NCBI GenBank assembly: GCA_022402565.1
Contig: JAKRSC010000035.1
Span: 1-64,000 of the forward strand
Reading direction: 5' to 3'
Source of the DNA: Hydrotalea sp.
GTDB lineage: Bacteria; Bacteroidota; Bacteroidia; Chitinophagales; Chitinophagaceae
DNA: 64,000 bases
Part shown: piece by piece, positions 28,644 through 37,069 of the stretch
How positions within the stretch are numbered: position 1 is the stretch's first letter
Layout: the number at the start of each line of letters is the position of its first letter
Notes under the pieces: generated by a model
The model's database searches: none
Told to the model about the DNA's origin: nothing
Seen by the model: only the letters and a program-made list of their open reading frames with translations
Position numbers and translations under genes: made by a program

Positions 28644-30326
28644 TTAGGTCAAATAATGGGCTACAATAGGAACCCTTCTCCCTACACCAAACGCTTTTGG
28701 ACTAACTCTAATAATTGGACAAAATTGATTTCGCTTATACTCATTCACATTTACCATGCGTAATACCCTGTCCACCAAAGAGTTTTCAAATCCCATCTGT
28801 TTTATTTCAATAGGACTTTTCCTTTTTTCAATATACAGATAAAGAATTCTATCCAGCATATCATAATCTGGCAAACTATCGCTGTCCTTTTGATTAGGTC
28901 TCAGCTCGGCGCTTGGCGCTTTTTCAATAATATTCAATGGAATAATTTCCTCGTTTCTATTGATGTATCTAGCAAGAGCATATACTTGTGTCTTGTAACA
29001 ATCACCTAAAATTCCAAGCCCTCCAGCCATATCCCCATAAAGTGTTCCATAACCTGTAGCAAGCTCACTCTTGTTAGATGTGTTTAACAAGATGTATCCA
29101 AATTTATTAGCAATTCCCATTAATAAATTTCCTCTGGATCTACTTTGAATATTCTCTTCTGCTAGAGAGAATGGCGCATCTTGAAATATTGGCTGTAAGG
29201 CTTCTAGAAATGAATGATATACAGAATCAATTCTTATAATATCATACGGGTTTGCTAGATTCTTACTTAGCTCAACAGCATCATTTACAGAATGTTCCGA
29301 ACTATAAGGTGATGGCATAAGAATGGACCGAACATTTTCAGCCCCTAATGCTTCGCATGCCAAGGCCAATGTAACTGCTGAGTCAATGCCACCCGAAGAC
29401 CCAAGAATAGCTTTCTTGAATCCCATTTTTTGAAAATAATCTTTAATACCCAAAATGAATGCAGCATGAATTTGCTCAATATGCAAATCCGACTCCAATT
29501 GTTCTGGAGCATACATGCGCTCTGGAACCCGCGATGCTGGTTCAACTATAGGTCCGCTAATTGTCCCGTCGTTATTCAACTCTACTCCAATGATTGCTTC
29601 TTCAAACATGGGTAAGGCAGCACATAAGTTTGCGTTTTTATCAAATACATATGAAGCTCCGTCAAATACAATTTCAGTTTGACTCCCTACTGCATTACAG
29701 TAAAACATAGGAATACCATACTTCTGCACGTTTGCTTTTATAGTTGCTTTACGATCTTCATCATGTGTATAATCGAATGGAGATGCACTAAGGTTCAGCA
29801 TTACATCGGGCTGCTCTTGCATTAAAATATCCATTGGGCAAATTCTATACAATGGATTATCGCCCATATTCCAAATGTCTTCACAAATTGTTATAGCTAG
29901 TTTCTTCCCTTTAAAACTCACACAACCCCATTCCATAGCAGGCTCAAAATACCTGTATTCGTCAAACACATCGTATGTAGGTAATAGTGTTTTATGAATT
30001 TCAGCCTTAATCTCGCCTTCATGCAAAAAGAAGGCGGCATTAAACAAATCTTTTCCTTTAGGTGATTGATTTCTAGCAGGTGAACCAACCACAACCCCTA
30101 TTGTATCTGCATGAACTTTAATTTCATTTATTGCAGCGTAACACTTGTCAATGAAATCTGAAAACTCCACAAAGTCTCTAGCAGGATAACCACAAACACT
30201 CATTTCACTAAACAAAATGAGATCTCCACCTTGTCTTTTTGCTTCTTGAATAGCTTGTATAATTTTCTGCGTATTGGATTCAAAATTTCCAATATGATAA
30301 TTCTGCTGTGCAATGAACACTTTCAT
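28644..30326 (-). CDS. nadE: Glutamine-dependent NAD+ synthetase
   Basis: Final step of NAD synthesis: amidation of deamido-NAD using ammonia released from glutamine. The N-terminal nitrilase-type glutaminase domain (residues 1-265) shows the Glu of FSEMSVCGYP, the Lys of HKTLLPTYDVFDEYRYF and the nucleophilic Cys of ITICEDIWN. The C-terminal synthetase domain has the P-loop AILGSSGGIDSAVTLAL (core SGGIDS), SNKSELATGYGTLYGDMAGG and KAPSAELRPNQKD. The 560 aa length matches the short bacterial glutamine-dependent class. It lies 42 bases after argC on the same strand. Confidence 0.96.
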   Translation of the reverse strand: MKVFIAQQNYHIGNFESNTQKIIQAIQEAKRQGGDLILFSEMSVCGYPARDFVEFSDFIDKCYAAINEIKVHADTIGVVVGSPARNQSPKGKDLFNAAFFLHEGEIKAEIHKTLLPTYDVFDEYRYFEPAMEWGCVSFKGKKLAITICEDIWNMGDNPLYRICPMDILMQEQPDVMLNLSASPFDYTHDEDRKATIKANVQKYGIPMFYCNAVGSQTEIVFDGASYVFDKNANLCAALPMFEEAIIGVELNNDGTISGPIVEPASRVPERMYAPEQLESDLHIEQIHAAFILGIKDYFQKMGFKKAILGSSGGIDSAVTLALACEALGAENVRSILMPSPYSSEHSVNDAVELSKNLANPYDIIRIDSVYHSFLEALQPIFQDAPFSLAEENIQSRSRGNLLMGIANKFGYILLNTSNKSELATGYGTLYGDMAGGLGILGDCYKTQVYALARYINRNEEIIPLNIIEKAPSAELRPNQKDSDSLPDYDMLDRILYLYIEKRKSPIEIKQMGFENSLVDRVLRMVNVNEYKRNQFCPIIRVSPKAFGVGRRVPIVAHYLT

Positions 30327-30368
30327 TATACAAAGGTGCAGAATTTTAATTAGGCGTATTCATAGAAT

Positions 30369-31328
30369 CTAAAAGCCTGCGGGCTTCAACTTTAATCCAG
30401 TTGTTTCTTCCCAACCCATCATGAGATTCATATTTTGTATTGCTTGTCCACTAGCCCCTTTAAGTAAATTGTCTATTACGCTATGAACAACCAGTTTAGA
30501 ACCAATTTTTTCAAGTTGAATGAAACACTTATTGGTTTGCAAAACTTGCTTTAAATAAATAGCAGCTTTAGAAAGATGTGTAAAAGGATGACCAGAATAA
30601 AACTGATGATACACTTCAAATAGTTCAGCCTCTGACAAATCAGAGGAAATAGTACTACTTACAAAAATACCCCTTGAAAAGTCGCCACGCCATGGTATAA
30701 AATTAATTTCAACTCCAGGTAAATTTTCACCAACTTCTGCCAAATGCTGATGGGTTAACGTTTTATACGCCTGAATGTTTCCAACACGCCAACTAAAATG
30801 ACTGGTAGCAGAAAGTGATTGGCCCGCACCTGTAGATCCTGTAATACCTGTTGTATGCACTTCGCTTAGTGCGCCAGTTTGCAAAAGTGGCAACAGACCT
30901 AACTGAATTGCTGTTGCAAAACAACCAGGATTAGCAATAGATGAAGCAGAAGATATTTTCTCGCGATTTATTTCCGGCAGTCCATATACAAAAGCACGAT
31001 CTCCAATACTTGCATTTGCAGATAAACGAAAGTCGTTGGTTAGGTCTATTAGTTTAATAGAAGCTGGTAAGCTATTTTCTTGCAGCCATTTAAGAGACTC
31101 CCCATGACCTAAACATAAAAAAAGCACATCGACCGACTGAGATAATGCACCTGAAAAAACAAGGTTTGTATCTCCCATTAAATCTGGATGAGCTACATAC
31201 AAGGGTTGTTGCGCATGACTTCTGCTAACCACCTCTGCAATTTCTACAAAAGGGTGTTGCAATAAAACACGCAATAGTTCACCTCCTGTATAACCCGCAC
31301 CTCCAATAATTCCAACTCTAGCTTTCAT
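30369..31328 (-). CDS. argC: N-acetyl-gamma-glutamyl-phosphate reductase
   Basis: Reduces N-acylglutamyl phosphate to the semialdehyde in arginine synthesis. The N-terminal Rossmann motif VGIIGGAGYTGGELLRVL, the catalytic Cys in ANPGCFATAIQLGLLPL, and HQHLAEVG near the substrate site are diagnostic; the end VIDNLLKGASGQAIQNMNLM is also typical. At 319 aa it belongs to the shorter form. Some Bacteroidota use succinylated rather than acetylated intermediates, and the sequence alone does not tell. The ATG overlaps the argG 3' end by 11 bases. Confidence 0.96.
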   Translation of the reverse strand: MKARVGIIGGAGYTGGELLRVLLQHPFVEIAEVVSRSHAQQPLYVAHPDLMGDTNLVFSGALSQSVDVLFLCLGHGESLKWLQENSLPASIKLIDLTNDFRLSANASIGDRAFVYGLPEINREKISSASSIANPGCFATAIQLGLLPLLQTGALSEVHTTGITGSTGAGQSLSATSHFSWRVGNIQAYKTLTHQHLAEVGENLPGVEINFIPWRGDFSRGIFVSSTISSDLSEAELFEVYHQFYSGHPFTHLSKAAIYLKQVLQTNKCFIQLEKIGSKLVVHSVIDNLLKGASGQAIQNMNLMMGWEETTGLKLKPAGF

Positions 31329-32526
31329 GTTGGGTATTATTTACCTGATGAAAAATTGCAGTTTGATTTCCAAATATCTTACTAAATCCTCGCACATCAT
31401 TTCCAGTCCAACCACTATTCATTTCTCCATATTTACCAAACTTGCTACTCATTAAGTCATTGGGGCTTTCAATTCCAAGAATTTGAAAACGGTAAGGATG
31501 TAACTCAATAAATACTTTGCCATTAACGGTAGATTGACTGTTTGTTAAAAAGGATTCTATATCACGCATAACGGGATCTAGAATTTGTCCTTCATGCAAC
31601 CAGTTTCCATAAAAAGAAGACAGTTGGTCTTTCCATTGTAACTGCCATTTAGTTAGTACGTGTTTTTCTAAAGCATGGTGTGCTTTCAAAATAATCATTG
31701 GCGCTGCTGCTTCAAATCCAACTCTTCCTTTAATACCAATTATTGTATCGCCAACATGAATATCTCTTCCAATTGCATAGCCACCTGCTATATCTTCAAG
31801 ATCTTGTATTAAAGCTGATGGGTGATCATACTTCTTTCCATTTAAAGCAATTGGCTCTCCAGCAAGAAACTCTAATGAAATTTCTTGTACCGTATATTTA
31901 ACCAAAGGCGTTGGCCATGCTTCTTCGGGTAACCAACCCTTGCTTTGCAGTGTTTCTCTTCCACCTACACTTGTTCCCCACAAACCTTTATTAATGGAGT
32001 AGGCAGCTTTTTCAAAATTCATTTCAACACCTTTGCTTTTTAGATATTGAATTTCTTCTTCTCTACTCAATTTTAAATCTCGAATAGGTGTTATGATTTC
32101 CATGTCTGGAATCAAAATATGAAATACCATATCAAACCTTACCTGATCATTACCAGCACCGGTACTACCATGCGCTACAGCACGAACTCCTAATTTCTTA
32201 GCATGTTCTGCAATGTATAAAGCTTGAATTAATCGCTCAGCACTTACGCTGAGTGGATAGGTTTGATTTTTTAAAATATTTCCGAAAATGAGGTACTTAA
32301 TAATTCGATTATAATAATTCTCTACAGCATCTATGGTTGTATGTGAAACAACACCTAACTTTTTAGCATGCTGTTCAATTTCTACCAACTCATCTTCTGA
32401 AAATCCGCCAGTGTTTACAATTACACTATGTACATCAAATCCTCTTTCTTCTGTTAGATATTTAACACAATAAGAAGTGTCTAATCCACCGCTAAATCCA
32501 AGAACAATTGAAGGTCTTTGCGACAT
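31318..32526 (-). CDS. argG: Argininosuccinate synthase
   Basis: ATP-dependent condensation of citrulline and aspartate. The PP-loop motif VLGFSGGLDTSYCVKYL (core SGGLDTS) starts the protein. AVAHGSTGAGNDQVRFD is the aspartate/citrulline region, and GRETLQSKGWLPEEAWPTP and YAIGRDIHVGDTIIGIKGRVGFEAAAP are family-typical. The 402 aa length is normal. It is the second gene of the arginine operon, 3 bases after the GNAT gene and overlapping argC by 11, so all three are tightly coupled. Confidence 0.97.
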   Translation of the reverse strand: MSQRPSIVLGFSGGLDTSYCVKYLTEERGFDVHSVIVNTGGFSEDELVEIEQHAKKLGVVSHTTIDAVENYYNRIIKYLIFGNILKNQTYPLSVSAERLIQALYIAEHAKKLGVRAVAHGSTGAGNDQVRFDMVFHILIPDMEIITPIRDLKLSREEEIQYLKSKGVEMNFEKAAYSINKGLWGTSVGGRETLQSKGWLPEEAWPTPLVKYTVQEISLEFLAGEPIALNGKKYDHPSALIQDLEDIAGGYAIGRDIHVGDTIIGIKGRVGFEAAAPMIILKAHHALEKHVLTKWQLQWKDQLSSFYGNWLHEGQILDPVMRDIESFLTNSQSTVNGKVFIELHPYRFQILGIESPNDLMSSKFGKYGEMNSGWTGNDVRGFSKIFGNQTAIFHQVNNTQHES

Positions 32527-32529
32527 ACT

Positions 32530-33237
32530 TTAAGGTTTAAAAAAGAAACGAATAAGTGAAGAAGCTGATCCACCAAAGTGCTTATCTCTACGCAAAAGTT
32601 TTTTTAAGAAACCAACTTGTTTCACATGTAGCAGTCGTTCAAAAACTTTTTTCTTATTCTCAAAATAGGCTTTTGTTTCTTGTGGCTCATAATGATCTTT
32701 TGGATCATATAGCATAGCAGTACACATGCAATTTTTCCGATCCTTACTCATCAAAATCTCATAGTTTACACAACTCTTGCAACCAGCCCAAAAAGCCTCA
32801 TCTTGAGTTAATTCAGAGTATGTAACGGGCTCATAACCCAATTCACTGTTTATTTTCATCACTGCCAATCCAGTAGTTAAACCAAAAATTTTAGCTTCTG
32901 GATAACGCTCTCTAGACAATTGGAAAACCCTAGCTTTAATTGCTTTTGCTACCCCACTTTTTCTATACTCTGGAGCAACAATTAATCCGGAATTGGCAAC
33001 ATACTCGCCATGCCCCCATGTTTCAATATAACAAAAACCTACCCATTGCCCAAGCTTTGTAACAGCAATTACAGCTTTGTTTTCAAGCATCTTTTCAGCA
33101 ATATATTCTGGGCTGCGTTTGGCAATACCGGTACCTCTTGCTTTAGCCGACTGTTCCATTTCGTCGGTAATTCGCATAGCGTAATGTGTGTCTAAATGGG
33201 TAGCAACACGTATTTCAATGTCTTGAAGTTGTTCCAA
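32530..33237 (-). CDS. GNAT acetyltransferase, probable N-acetylglutamate synthase of the arginine operon
   Basis: A 235-residue protein with a GNAT fold: IRVATHLDTHYAMRITDEM, VIAVTKLGQWVGFCYIETW and ANSGLIVAPEYRKSGVAKAIK, the last containing the acetyl-CoA pyrophosphate-binding RKSGVA in place of the usual Q/RxxGxG/A. Downstream lies an unusual cysteine group, GCKSC and NCMCT. First place in an operon with argG and argC suggests it makes N-acetylglutamate (or N-succinylglutamate), replacing classical ArgA; this is inference from context. The start is TTG (33235-33237), since an in-frame stop lies five codons upstream and the next ATG is 20 codons into the fold. Confidence 0.8.
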   Translation of the reverse strand: MEQLQDIEIRVATHLDTHYAMRITDEMEQSAKARGTGIAKRSPEYIAEKMLENKAVIAVTKLGQWVGFCYIETWGHGEYVANSGLIVAPEYRKSGVAKAIKARVFQLSRERYPEAKIFGLTTGLAVMKINSELGYEPVTYSELTQDEAFWAGCKSCVNYEILMSKDRKNCMCTAMLYDPKDHYEPQETKAYFENKKKVFERLLHVKQVGFLKKLLRRDKHFGGSASSLIRFFFKP

Positions 33238-33244
33238 AATTAAA

Positions 33245-33360
33245 TCAGATTAATTTTTGAGAAAGATGCACAACCAGTGCTATTGAAAGATTCGGGGTAA
33301 ATTCACTGATAGGGGCCATGGTGAGTTGCTCGCCTATCAGCATCCACGTCGGGGTCTGGG
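33245..33360 (-). promoter_or_regulatory. Structured leader of the arginine operon, possible small ORF
   Basis: The 230-base gap upstream of the GNAT gene holds, on the minus strand, a perfect 8-base inverted repeat CTGATAGG / CCTATCAG (33333-33340 with 33306-33313) in a patch richer in G+C than its surroundings. A 32-codon frame begins at an ATG (33341-33343), crosses this hairpin and stops at 33245, 7 bases before the TTG start of the GNAT gene. This could be a regulatory leader with coupled translation. It contains no arginine codon, so a simple arginine attenuator is unlikely. Confidence 0.4.
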
Positions 33361-33469
33361 CAATGACTGTATAAAAAATGCTTCCATATGTATTGGCGTA
33401 GCAAACATGGGTTGCAAATGTAATAAAGGATTTCAATTGCTATGTTAAAAAATTGAAAACCATAAGTCT

Positions 33470-34153
33470 TTACTGGTTTTGACCTTCCATGAATTCTCTC
33501 GCAAATCCTGGCAAATCAAATTTATCTGGACCAAACAGATAGGTTTTCTTGGGTGTATACCGCATTAACTTCTCCAATCCTGTTCTATTAAATACTTGCG
33601 TAGCAGTATCATACGCTAAAATTGGATACCATTGCAAATCCATCATTTCTACTTGTAACATAACCCTAGTGACCTGATATCGCTCTTTCTCAGACATTCG
33701 AATGGGATCTTGTAAATAGGCAATTGTCCGAAACCCTTCATCTTTTAAATCTATCAACATTTCTTCTGAAGGATATGGGCCAACTGTCATATTAGAATGG
33801 ACTTTTACGTATGCAGAAGTGGGAGCTGCTTGAATAATTTTTTCTCTCGCCTCTGGCTGCTTCCAAAGAAAAACAACTGTTCCCCCTATGAGAAGGGGCA
33901 TTAACCAAAGAATGAATGTTTTGGAAGCCTGCCCTTTATTAAAACTAGACTTTAGAGTATAAACAGAAAAAATCAAGGATAGAGCTAATACAGCTAATAT
34001 GGCCCCAAATAGATACCACATTTCCTGATCTGAAATAAAAGCATTTTTGTCAACTGCTTGTAACGCCCAACTAAATGGACCTAGAACCAATAGACCAAGT
34101 AGTGCAAAAACCCACAATGGCCAAAGTATAATGATTAAGAACCACTTTTTCAT
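33470..34153 (-). CDS. Membrane protein with C-terminal phosphatase-like segment, unknown function
   Basis: A 227-residue protein. Three membrane helices lie at about residues 4-28, 46-66 and 80-97. The soluble C-terminal part begins VKVHSNMTVGPYPSEEMLIDL and continues KDEGFRTIAYLQDP, the opening of the DUF442/dual-specificity-phosphatase-like fold ('sGqPs.eel..Lk..GfktVInLR'). The catalytic HCxxGxxR loop is absent: there is no cysteine in this domain. It may therefore be a non-catalytic member. A real CDS is well supported by length, ATG start and membrane pattern; the fold assignment is tentative. Confidence 0.6.
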   Translation of the reverse strand: MKKWFLIIILWPLWVFALLGLLVLGPFSWALQAVDKNAFISDQEMWYLFGAILAVLALSLIFSVYTLKSSFNKGQASKTFILWLMPLLIGGTVVFLWKQPEAREKIIQAAPTSAYVKVHSNMTVGPYPSEEMLIDLKDEGFRTIAYLQDPIRMSEKERYQVTRVMLQVEMMDLQWYPILAYDTATQVFNRTGLEKLMRYTPKKTYLFGPDKFDLPGFAREFMEGQNQ

Positions 34154-34202
34154 GGATATGGTAATTAAGATAAAATTACAGCTTTTATAGTATGCTTTGG
34201 TC

Positions 34203-34210
34203 TACTTTTG
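34203..34210 (+). promoter_or_regulatory. -7 element (TACTTTTG) of rsmA
   Basis: A perfect TAnnTTTG match ends 4 bases before the rsmA ATG at 34215, predicting a leaderless transcript. No good TTG sits at the -33 distance. Confidence 0.45.
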
Positions 34211-34214
34211 CGCT

Positions 34215-34982
34215 ATGCAGTATGAGCTCAAAAAATCGCTTGGACAACATTTTCTTAAAGATGAACTAATCTGTGAAAAAATTGCATCAACTATTCAAGA
34301 AGCACTGCAAAAATATTCATTACACCAACTTCTGGAAGTTGGCCCTGGAGCAGGCGCACTTACAAAATATTTAATACAGTGGCACAATATTGATTTCAAA
34401 GCAGTAGAACTTGACCAAGAGAAAGTGGGGTATCTATTACATAAATATCCTCAACTTGAAAATAAGATTTTAGAAAATAATTTCTTAGATATTACACCGC
34501 CTTTTGATGATTTATTCTTATTAGCTGGAAACTTTCCGTATAACATTTCAAGTCAGATTGTTTTTAAAATGCTGGAATGGAAAAATCAAGTGCCCATTAT
34601 GGTTGGGATGTTCCAAAAAGAAGTTGCGCAAAGAATCGCAGCTCAACCTGGATCAAAAGCATATGGAATTTTGAGCGTGCTTACGCAAGCCCATTATGAA
34701 GCAGTCTATTTGTTTGATGTACCTCCAGAAGCTTTTAATCCACCTCCTCAAGTAATGAGTGGGGTGATTATTCTGAAAAGAAAGACAACAGAATTATCGT
34801 ATGCTTCAGAGAAAAAGTTTATCACTTTGGTTAAAACAGCTTTTGGACAAAGAAGAAAGATGTTGCGCAATCCGCTTAAACCTTTATTTCATACAGATGT
34901 TCTACAACAAGACATTTTTTCAAAACGACCTGAACAACTAAGCTTAGATGATTTTGCAAACCTCACGCACTTAATGAAATGA
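34215..34982 (+). CDS. rsmA: 16S rRNA (adenine1518/1519-N6)-dimethyltransferase RsmA (KsgA)
   Basis: Dimethylates two adjacent adenosines near the 3' end of 16S rRNA during small-subunit maturation. The N-terminus MQYELKKSLGQHFLKDE is the family hallmark, with SAM motif LEVGPGAGALTKYL, the NNFLDI segment and catalytic NFPYNIS (NxPY). AFGQRRKMLRNPL near the C-terminus is also conserved. The 255 aa length is normal. A TTG at 34197 would fall inside the promoter-like element, so the ATG at 34215 is used. The stop overlaps the next gene's ATG (ATGA). Confidence 0.97.
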   Translation: MQYELKKSLGQHFLKDELICEKIASTIQEALQKYSLHQLLEVGPGAGALTKYLIQWHNIDFKAVELDQEKVGYLLHKYPQLENKILENNFLDITPPFDDLFLLAGNFPYNISSQIVFKMLEWKNQVPIMVGMFQKEVAQRIAAQPGSKAYGILSVLTQAHYEAVYLFDVPPEAFNPPPQVMSGVIILKRKTTELSYASEKKFITLVKTAFGQRRKMLRNPLKPLFHTDVLQQDIFSKRPEQLSLDDFANLTHLMK

Positions 34983-35914
34983 GTAAAGTAGATAATAAAA
35001 TTTTAATTACAGCACCTGCGCATGAATGGTTACCCAGCTATTTGAAAAATAAAGGTTATCAAGTTGAGTATTTACCGAATATATCATATGATGAACTTAC
35101 AAATATCATTGGTGAATATGAAGGTATTTTTATTACAACCCGAGTTAAAATTGATGCAGAAATTTTAACCAAGGCAAATCAACTTAAATGGATTGCTAGA
35201 CTTGGAAGTGGCATGGAGTTAGTAGATGTGCCTGCAGCCGAGAAAAAAGGTATACTTTGTGTTAGTAGTCCTGAGGGCAATAGATTAGCGGTGGCAGAAC
35301 ATGCGCTTGGATTACTTTTAGGATTATTACACAAGATTCCTTCAAGTGCTGATGAGGTTAAAAATGGTCAATGGATAAGAGCAGCAAATAGGGGTACTGA
35401 ACTAAGTGGTAAGGTAGTTGGTATTATTGGATATGGACATACCGGAAGCACATTCGCACAGTTATTGGCACCATTCAATGTGAAAGTTCTAGCCCATGAT
35501 AAGTATAAAAAAGGATTCGCTAATGGATATATACATGAGGTAAGTCTAAAAACAATTTTGAAAGAAGCTAACATCATTAGCTTACACTTACCACTTACGG
35601 AAGAAACTCATTTCTACGCCAATAAAGGTTTTTTTTCTGCTTGTGAACAACAACCTATTTTCATGAGTACCTGCAGGGGTAAAGTAACCGAGCTTTCTGC
35701 TTTAATAGATGCCCTTCACAACAAAAAAATTAGTGGCGCAGCACTTGATGTTTTAGAAAATGAAAAAATCGACTCTCTTAATAGTTTTGAACAGCAGCAA
35801 TTAAATACACTTTTAAAGAATCCCCAGGTTATTATTACACCTCATATTGCAGGTTACTCGCACGAATCTTACTTGAGAATGGCACAAATTGCTGTTCAGA
35901 AGCTAGGAATTTGA
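34979..35914 (+). CDS. D-isomer-specific 2-hydroxyacid dehydrogenase
   Basis: A 311-residue NAD-dependent dehydrogenase of the phosphoglycerate/erythronate-phosphate dehydrogenase superfamily. The Rossmann motif is VGIIGYGHTGSTFA. The catalytic set is Arg in STCRGKVTE, Glu in ALDVLENEK and His in ITPHIAGYSHES. No ACT or other C-terminal regulatory domain is present, so it is shorter than E. coli SerA. It is coupled to rsmA by a 4-base overlap and followed 59 bases later by pdxA. A role as 4-phosphoerythronate dehydrogenase (PdxB step) is possible from context, but a SerA-like or broader specificity is equally compatible. Confidence 0.88.
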   Translation: MSKVDNKILITAPAHEWLPSYLKNKGYQVEYLPNISYDELTNIIGEYEGIFITTRVKIDAEILTKANQLKWIARLGSGMELVDVPAAEKKGILCVSSPEGNRLAVAEHALGLLLGLLHKIPSSADEVKNGQWIRAANRGTELSGKVVGIIGYGHTGSTFAQLLAPFNVKVLAHDKYKKGFANGYIHEVSLKTILKEANIISLHLPLTEETHFYANKGFFSACEQQPIFMSTCRGKVTELSALIDALHNKKISGAALDVLENEKIDSLNSFEQQQLNTLLKNPQVIITPHIAGYSHESYLRMAQIAVQKLGI

Positions 35915-35948
35915 AAATAAACGTTAGCATAAAGAATTAAGAAATTCA

Positions 35949-35969
35949 GCTACTTTTACCAAAAGTAGC
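35949..35969. repeat. Perfect 9-base inverted repeat just upstream of pdxA
   Basis: GCTACTTTT, 3-base spacer ACC, AAAAGTAGC, ending 4 bases before the pdxA ATG. The left arm contains TACTTTTA, one mismatch from the -7 element, so the repeat could be an operator over a promoter or a short hairpin at the mRNA start. There is no T run, so it is not a terminator. Confidence 0.7.
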
Positions 35970-35973
35970 GTGT

Positions 35974-37059
35974 ATGCATTCTGATTTTCAAAAGCCAATC
36001 ATTGGCATGAGCTGTGGGGATATTAACGGTATTGGACTAGAGCTCATTATCAAGGTTGTAAGCGATCATAAATTAATTGAGCTTTGCACCCCTGTAATTT
36101 TTGCAAGTAATAAAACAATCAACTTTTATAGAAAGTCTGTTCAAGAAAGTAATTTTTCCTATAACAGTATTAAAGATGCATCCAAACTTAATCCTAAGCA
36201 AGTTAATATAGTGAATTGCTGGGAAGAGGAAATTGCTGTAACTCCGGGACAATTAAATGATGTTGGTGGGAAATACGCAAAAATTTCTCTTGATGCTGCT
36301 ACAAAAGCACTGAAAGATGGTTTGATTGATGCGCTTGTTACTGCACCCATCCATAAAAAAAATATCCAATCAGACGACTTTCCTTTTACTGGACACACAC
36401 CCTATCTACAACATTTTTTTGGTGTTGATGAAGTGTTGATGTTAATGACTGCTGAAAACATGCGAGTTGGATTAGTAACAGAACATGTGCCCATTGCGAA
36501 AGCTTCTGAAGTCATTTCACAGGAACTCATTCTAAAAAAACTTCAAATCCTACATCAAAGCCTTCAAAAAGATTTTGGAATTGATAAGCCAAAAATTGCA
36601 GTGTTAGGATTAAATCCTCATGCAGGCGATGAAGGACTAATTGGACAAGAAGAAGAAACTGTTATTCGTCCAGCAATAAAGCAGGCAAAACAAAATATGT
36701 TGGTGTTTGGTCCGTATAGTGCCGATGCATTTTTTGCAAGAGGCCAATATGAAAGTTTTGATGCAGTATTAGCCATGTACCACGATCAAGGATTAATTCC
36801 TTTTAAATCATTAGCCATTGGTGAAGGCACAAATTATACTGCTGGTTTACCAGTAATAAGAACCAGCCCCGACCACGGAACTGCATTTGACATTGCTGGC
36901 AAAGGCAAAGCAGATCATTTATCATTTTTACAAGCCATTTTTGAAGCAATTGATATAGTGAGAACCAGAGCAGGTTATGCTGATGCAAGAAAAAATCCGC
37001 TGAAGAAAATGAGCACAAGAATGCTCGCTAATGCTGTTGATGAAAAAATTGAAGAATAA
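35974..37059 (+). CDS. pdxA: 4-hydroxythreonine-4-phosphate dehydrogenase PdxA
   Basis: Oxidises 4-phosphohydroxythreonine in the DXP-dependent pyridoxal phosphate pathway. Family signatures: GMSCGDINGIGLELI (the GDPxGIG region, with N in place of P), ALVTAPIHKKNI, FTGHTPYLQHFFG, LGLNPHAGDEGLIG with metal-binding His, AMYHDQGLIPFK and TSPDHGTAFDIAGKG. The metal site is formed by three His, all present. The 361 aa length is slightly above the usual 330. It is likely part of a run with the upstream dehydrogenase and downstream mutarotase. Confidence 0.96.
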   Translation: MHSDFQKPIIGMSCGDINGIGLELIIKVVSDHKLIELCTPVIFASNKTINFYRKSVQESNFSYNSIKDASKLNPKQVNIVNCWEEEIAVTPGQLNDVGGKYAKISLDAATKALKDGLIDALVTAPIHKKNIQSDDFPFTGHTPYLQHFFGVDEVLMLMTAENMRVGLVTEHVPIAKASEVISQELILKKLQILHQSLQKDFGIDKPKIAVLGLNPHAGDEGLIGQEEETVIRPAIKQAKQNMLVFGPYSADAFFARGQYESFDAVLAMYHDQGLIPFKSLAIGEGTNYTAGLPVIRTSPDHGTAFDIAGKGKADHLSFLQAIFEAIDIVRTRAGYADARKNPLKKMSTRMLANAVDEKIEE

Positions 37060-37069
37060 TTTTTTTCCA

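Noticed and set aside
30360-30400. Hairpin at the end of argC as a terminator
   Set aside because: The stem is only 5 bases, lies across the argC stop and has only four T residues after it; nadE follows 42 bases later and may be cotranscribed.
33361-33436. N-terminal extension of the leader frame upstream of the 32-codon ORF
   Set aside because: It begins with TTG, has no supporting ribosome-binding site, and only the ATG-initiated 32-codon part crosses the conserved-looking hairpin.
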